NCBI GenBank assembly: GCA_027023145.1
Contig: JALVWV010000284.1
Span: forward strand, 1-7,107
Direction of reading: 5' to 3'
Length of the DNA stretch: 7,107 nt
From: Campylobacteraceae bacterium
GTDB taxonomy: Bacteria; Campylobacterota; Campylobacteria; Campylobacterales; Sulfurovaceae
Shown here one piece after another: positions 5,575 to 7,107 of the stretch; position 1 is the first letter of the stretch; every line of letters begins with the position of its first letter. Below the pieces are notes generated by a model. It saw only the letters and a program-made list of their open reading frames with translations. It searched no databases and was not told the DNA's origin. A program made the position numbers and the translations under genes.

Positions 5575-7107
5575 GGCTCTCTCCCTCTTCTTCTTTTTTC
5601 TTCTCATACAGCTCGACATCCAGACCCAGCGCCTGCAACTCTTTGGTCAGGACGAACAGGGTCTCGGGAACGCCCGATTCGGGGACGCTCTCCCCGCGTG
5701 TGATGGCACGGTAGGCTCGGGCACGCCCTTCGACGTCGTCCGATTTGATCGTGAGCATCTCTTTGAGTACGTGAGCGGCACCGTAGGCTTCGAGAGCCCA
5801 CACTTCCATCTCTCCAAACCGCTGACCACCGAAGAGGGCTTTACCCCCCACGGGCTGCTGGGTCACCAGCGAGTAAGGACCGGTAGAGCGGGCATGCACC
5901 TTCTCATCGACGAGGTGGTGGAGTTTGAGTATGTACATGTAGCCGACGTTGACCCTCTCGGTCATTTTCTCGCCGGTTTTCCCGTCGTACAAAACAGTTT
6001 TCCCGTCGGCATCGACTTTGGCCAGCTCAAAGAGCTTGTCAAATTCAGCTTGCTTGGGTGACTCAAACGCCGAAGCGGCAAATTTGACGCCCCGGCTCCA
6101 GTCACGAGCATACTTCAAGATCTCTTCATCACTCATCTTCGGCAGTTCATTCTGTACCTGCATCAATTTAGCCGTATTGGCAATCTCGATCATTTTTGCC
6201 CGCAGCTGCTGGACAAAATCTTTTTGTTTCGCATCGAAGATCTCCTGAATTTGCTGACCGAGTTTGGCCCCGATCAATCCAAGGTGCACTTCAAGAATCT
6301 GTCCGATGTTCATCCGCGAAGGAACCCCGAGAGGGTTGAGGATGAGTTCAACCGGCTCTCCATCTTCCATATATGGCATGTCGATCTCAGGGACGATGTT
6401 GGAGACGATACCTTTGTTTCCGTGACGTCCGGCCATTTTGTCCCCCACTTTGAGCTTGCGCTTGGTGGCGATGTAGACTTTGACCAGCTTGGTCACTCCG
6501 CTGGGGAGGATGTCATCTTTTTCAAGGATCGCCAGCTTCTCTTCGTGCTCGTTTTTGAGCCGCTTCTTCTCGGAGAGGAAGTGGTTTTTGAGCGTTTCAT
6601 ACTTCTTCTGTGCCTCTTTGGAGTACGACTGTACCACGGTACGCAGGACAAAGCGGTTGATGTTGGTGATGACCTCTTTGTCGATCTTTTCGCCGGCTTT
6701 GTAGACGACGTCATTGAGCTCCACATCCTGTACCAGCTCCTGGCGGGAGAGGAAGGTGGTGATCCGCAACATCTCTTCGCGGTCGATCATCAGCAGTTGA
6801 TCGTGGTGCTCTTTGTCGAGATGGGCTTTCTCCTCTTCGTACGCTTTGATCGAACGGGCATCTTTTTCATACCCTTTTTTGGTAAAGATTTTGATGTCAA
6901 CGACCACCCCTTCCATCGACGAGGGGCAGTAGAGCGATTTGTTGACGACGTGACCGGCTTTTTCGCCGAAGATGGCTCGCAGGAGGCGCTCTTCGGGTGT
7001 GGGGCGGATCTCCCCTTTGGGGGAGACTTTGCCCACAAGAATCATCCCCGGTTTGACGTGGGTTCCGATCTTGACGATTCCGCTCTCATCGAGGTGCAAC
7101 AGTTCGT
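5567..7107 (-). CDS. rpoB: DNA-directed RNA polymerase subunit beta, C-terminal part
   Basis: C-terminal 512 full codons of the beta subunit. The frame is open at the right window edge, so the TTG near 7099 is internal and the N-terminal majority, including the rifampicin-binding region, is outside. The fragment starts in ELLHLDESGIVKIG, equivalent to the E. coli LDESGIVYIG stretch. It contains VGKVSPKGEIRPTPEERLLRAIFG, then a charged helical segment of roughly residues 160-195, then GDKMAGRHGNKG, whose two lysines (codons at 6437-6439 and 6413-6415) correspond to E. coli active-site K1065 and K1073. LNPLGVPSRMNIGQILEVHLG follows, and near the end the beta'-contacting GGQRFGEMEVWALEAYG. The tail is acidic and lysine-rich (EKKKEEEGESHE). 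The stop TAA at 5567-5569 overlaps the rpoC start (ATGAGTAA), so the two genes are cotranscribed and probably translationally coupled. They are not fused as in Helicobacter and Wolinella. No frame breaks are seen. Confidence 0.99.
   Translation of the reverse strand, partial: ELLHLDESGIVKIGTHVKPGMILVGKVSPKGEIRPTPEERLLRAIFGEKAGHVVNKSLYCPSSMEGVVVDIKIFTKKGYEKDARSIKAYEEEKAHLDKEHHDQLLMIDREEMLRITTFLSRQELVQDVELNDVVYKAGEKIDKEVITNINRFVLRTVVQSYSKEAQKKYETLKNHFLSEKKRLKNEHEEKLAILEKDDILPSGVTKLVKVYIATKRKLKVGDKMAGRHGNKGIVSNIVPEIDMPYMEDGEPVELILNPLGVPSRMNIGQILEVHLGLIGAKLGQQIQEIFDAKQKDFVQQLRAKMIEIANTAKLMQVQNELPKMSDEEILKYARDWSRGVKFAASAFESPKQAEFDKLFELAKVDADGKTVLYDGKTGEKMTERVNVGYMYILKLHHLVDEKVHARSTGPYSLVTQQPVGGKALFGGQRFGEMEVWALEAYGAAHVLKEMLTIKSDDVEGRARAYRAITRGESVPESGVPETLFVLTKELQALGLDVELYEKKKEEEGESHE
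5577..5590 (-). promoter_or_regulatory. Ribosome binding site of rpoC
   Basis: Reading toward rpoC on the - strand, the purine stretch GAAGAGGGAGAGAG precedes the ATG at 5574. GGAG (5584-5581) lies 6 bases and GAGG (5587-5584) 9 bases before the start codon, which is good Shine-Dalgarno spacing. The site lies inside the last codons of rpoB and supports this start over the upstream in-frame ATG at 5619, which would add 15 lysine/arginine-rich residues. Confidence 0.7.

Noticed and set aside
5575..5619. An upstream in-frame ATG that would lengthen RpoC by 15 residues.
   Set aside because: The added residues are a lysine/arginine-rich stretch unlike RpoC N-termini, and the ATG at 5574 has a well-placed Shine-Dalgarno sequence and a typical start-stop overlap with rpoB.

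Overview
The window comes from a bacterium and almost certainly a member of the Campylobacterota (former Epsilonproteobacteria). The RpoC N-terminus and the RpoB C-terminus read like Sulfurovum/Sulfurimonas/Campylobacter-type polymerase subunits. RpoC has the roughly 1,510-residue size of that group rather than the 1,407 of E. coli. Base composition is slightly over half G+C by eye, which is high for the phylum and hints at a Nitratifractor- or Sulfurovaceae-like free-living lineage. That last placement is inference only; the rpoB and rpoC sequences would settle it in a database comparison.

Layout from left to right: (1) positions 1-870, + strand, the 3' part of a NosD-like gene, open at the left window edge and interrupted by one apparent single-base frameshift near 382-385; (2) positions 871-1038, a 168-base convergent intergenic region packed with perfect palindromes, including two sharing the core GACTTCAGTC, a 13-bp stem with a GAGA loop, and a G+C-rich fold ending in seven T on the + strand; (3) positions 1039-5574, - strand, complete rpoC; (4) positions 5567-7107, - strand, the last third or so of rpoB, open at the right edge.

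rpoB and rpoC form one transcription unit running right to left. Their ends overlap by 8 bases (ATGAGTAA), which suggests translational coupling and shows that they are separate genes here, unlike the fused rpoBC of Helicobacter and Wolinella. The NosD-like gene belongs to a different, oppositely directed unit. Its family acts in the periplasm in copper delivery to nitrous oxide reductase, so the organism probably has or had a nos cluster to the left of the window. The two units meet tail to tail over the palindromic region, which probably stops transcription from at least the left side.

No new system is evident. The points most worth a second look are the frameshift in the NosD-like gene and the palindrome cluster between the two units. 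The remainder is a well-conserved RNA polymerase operon.
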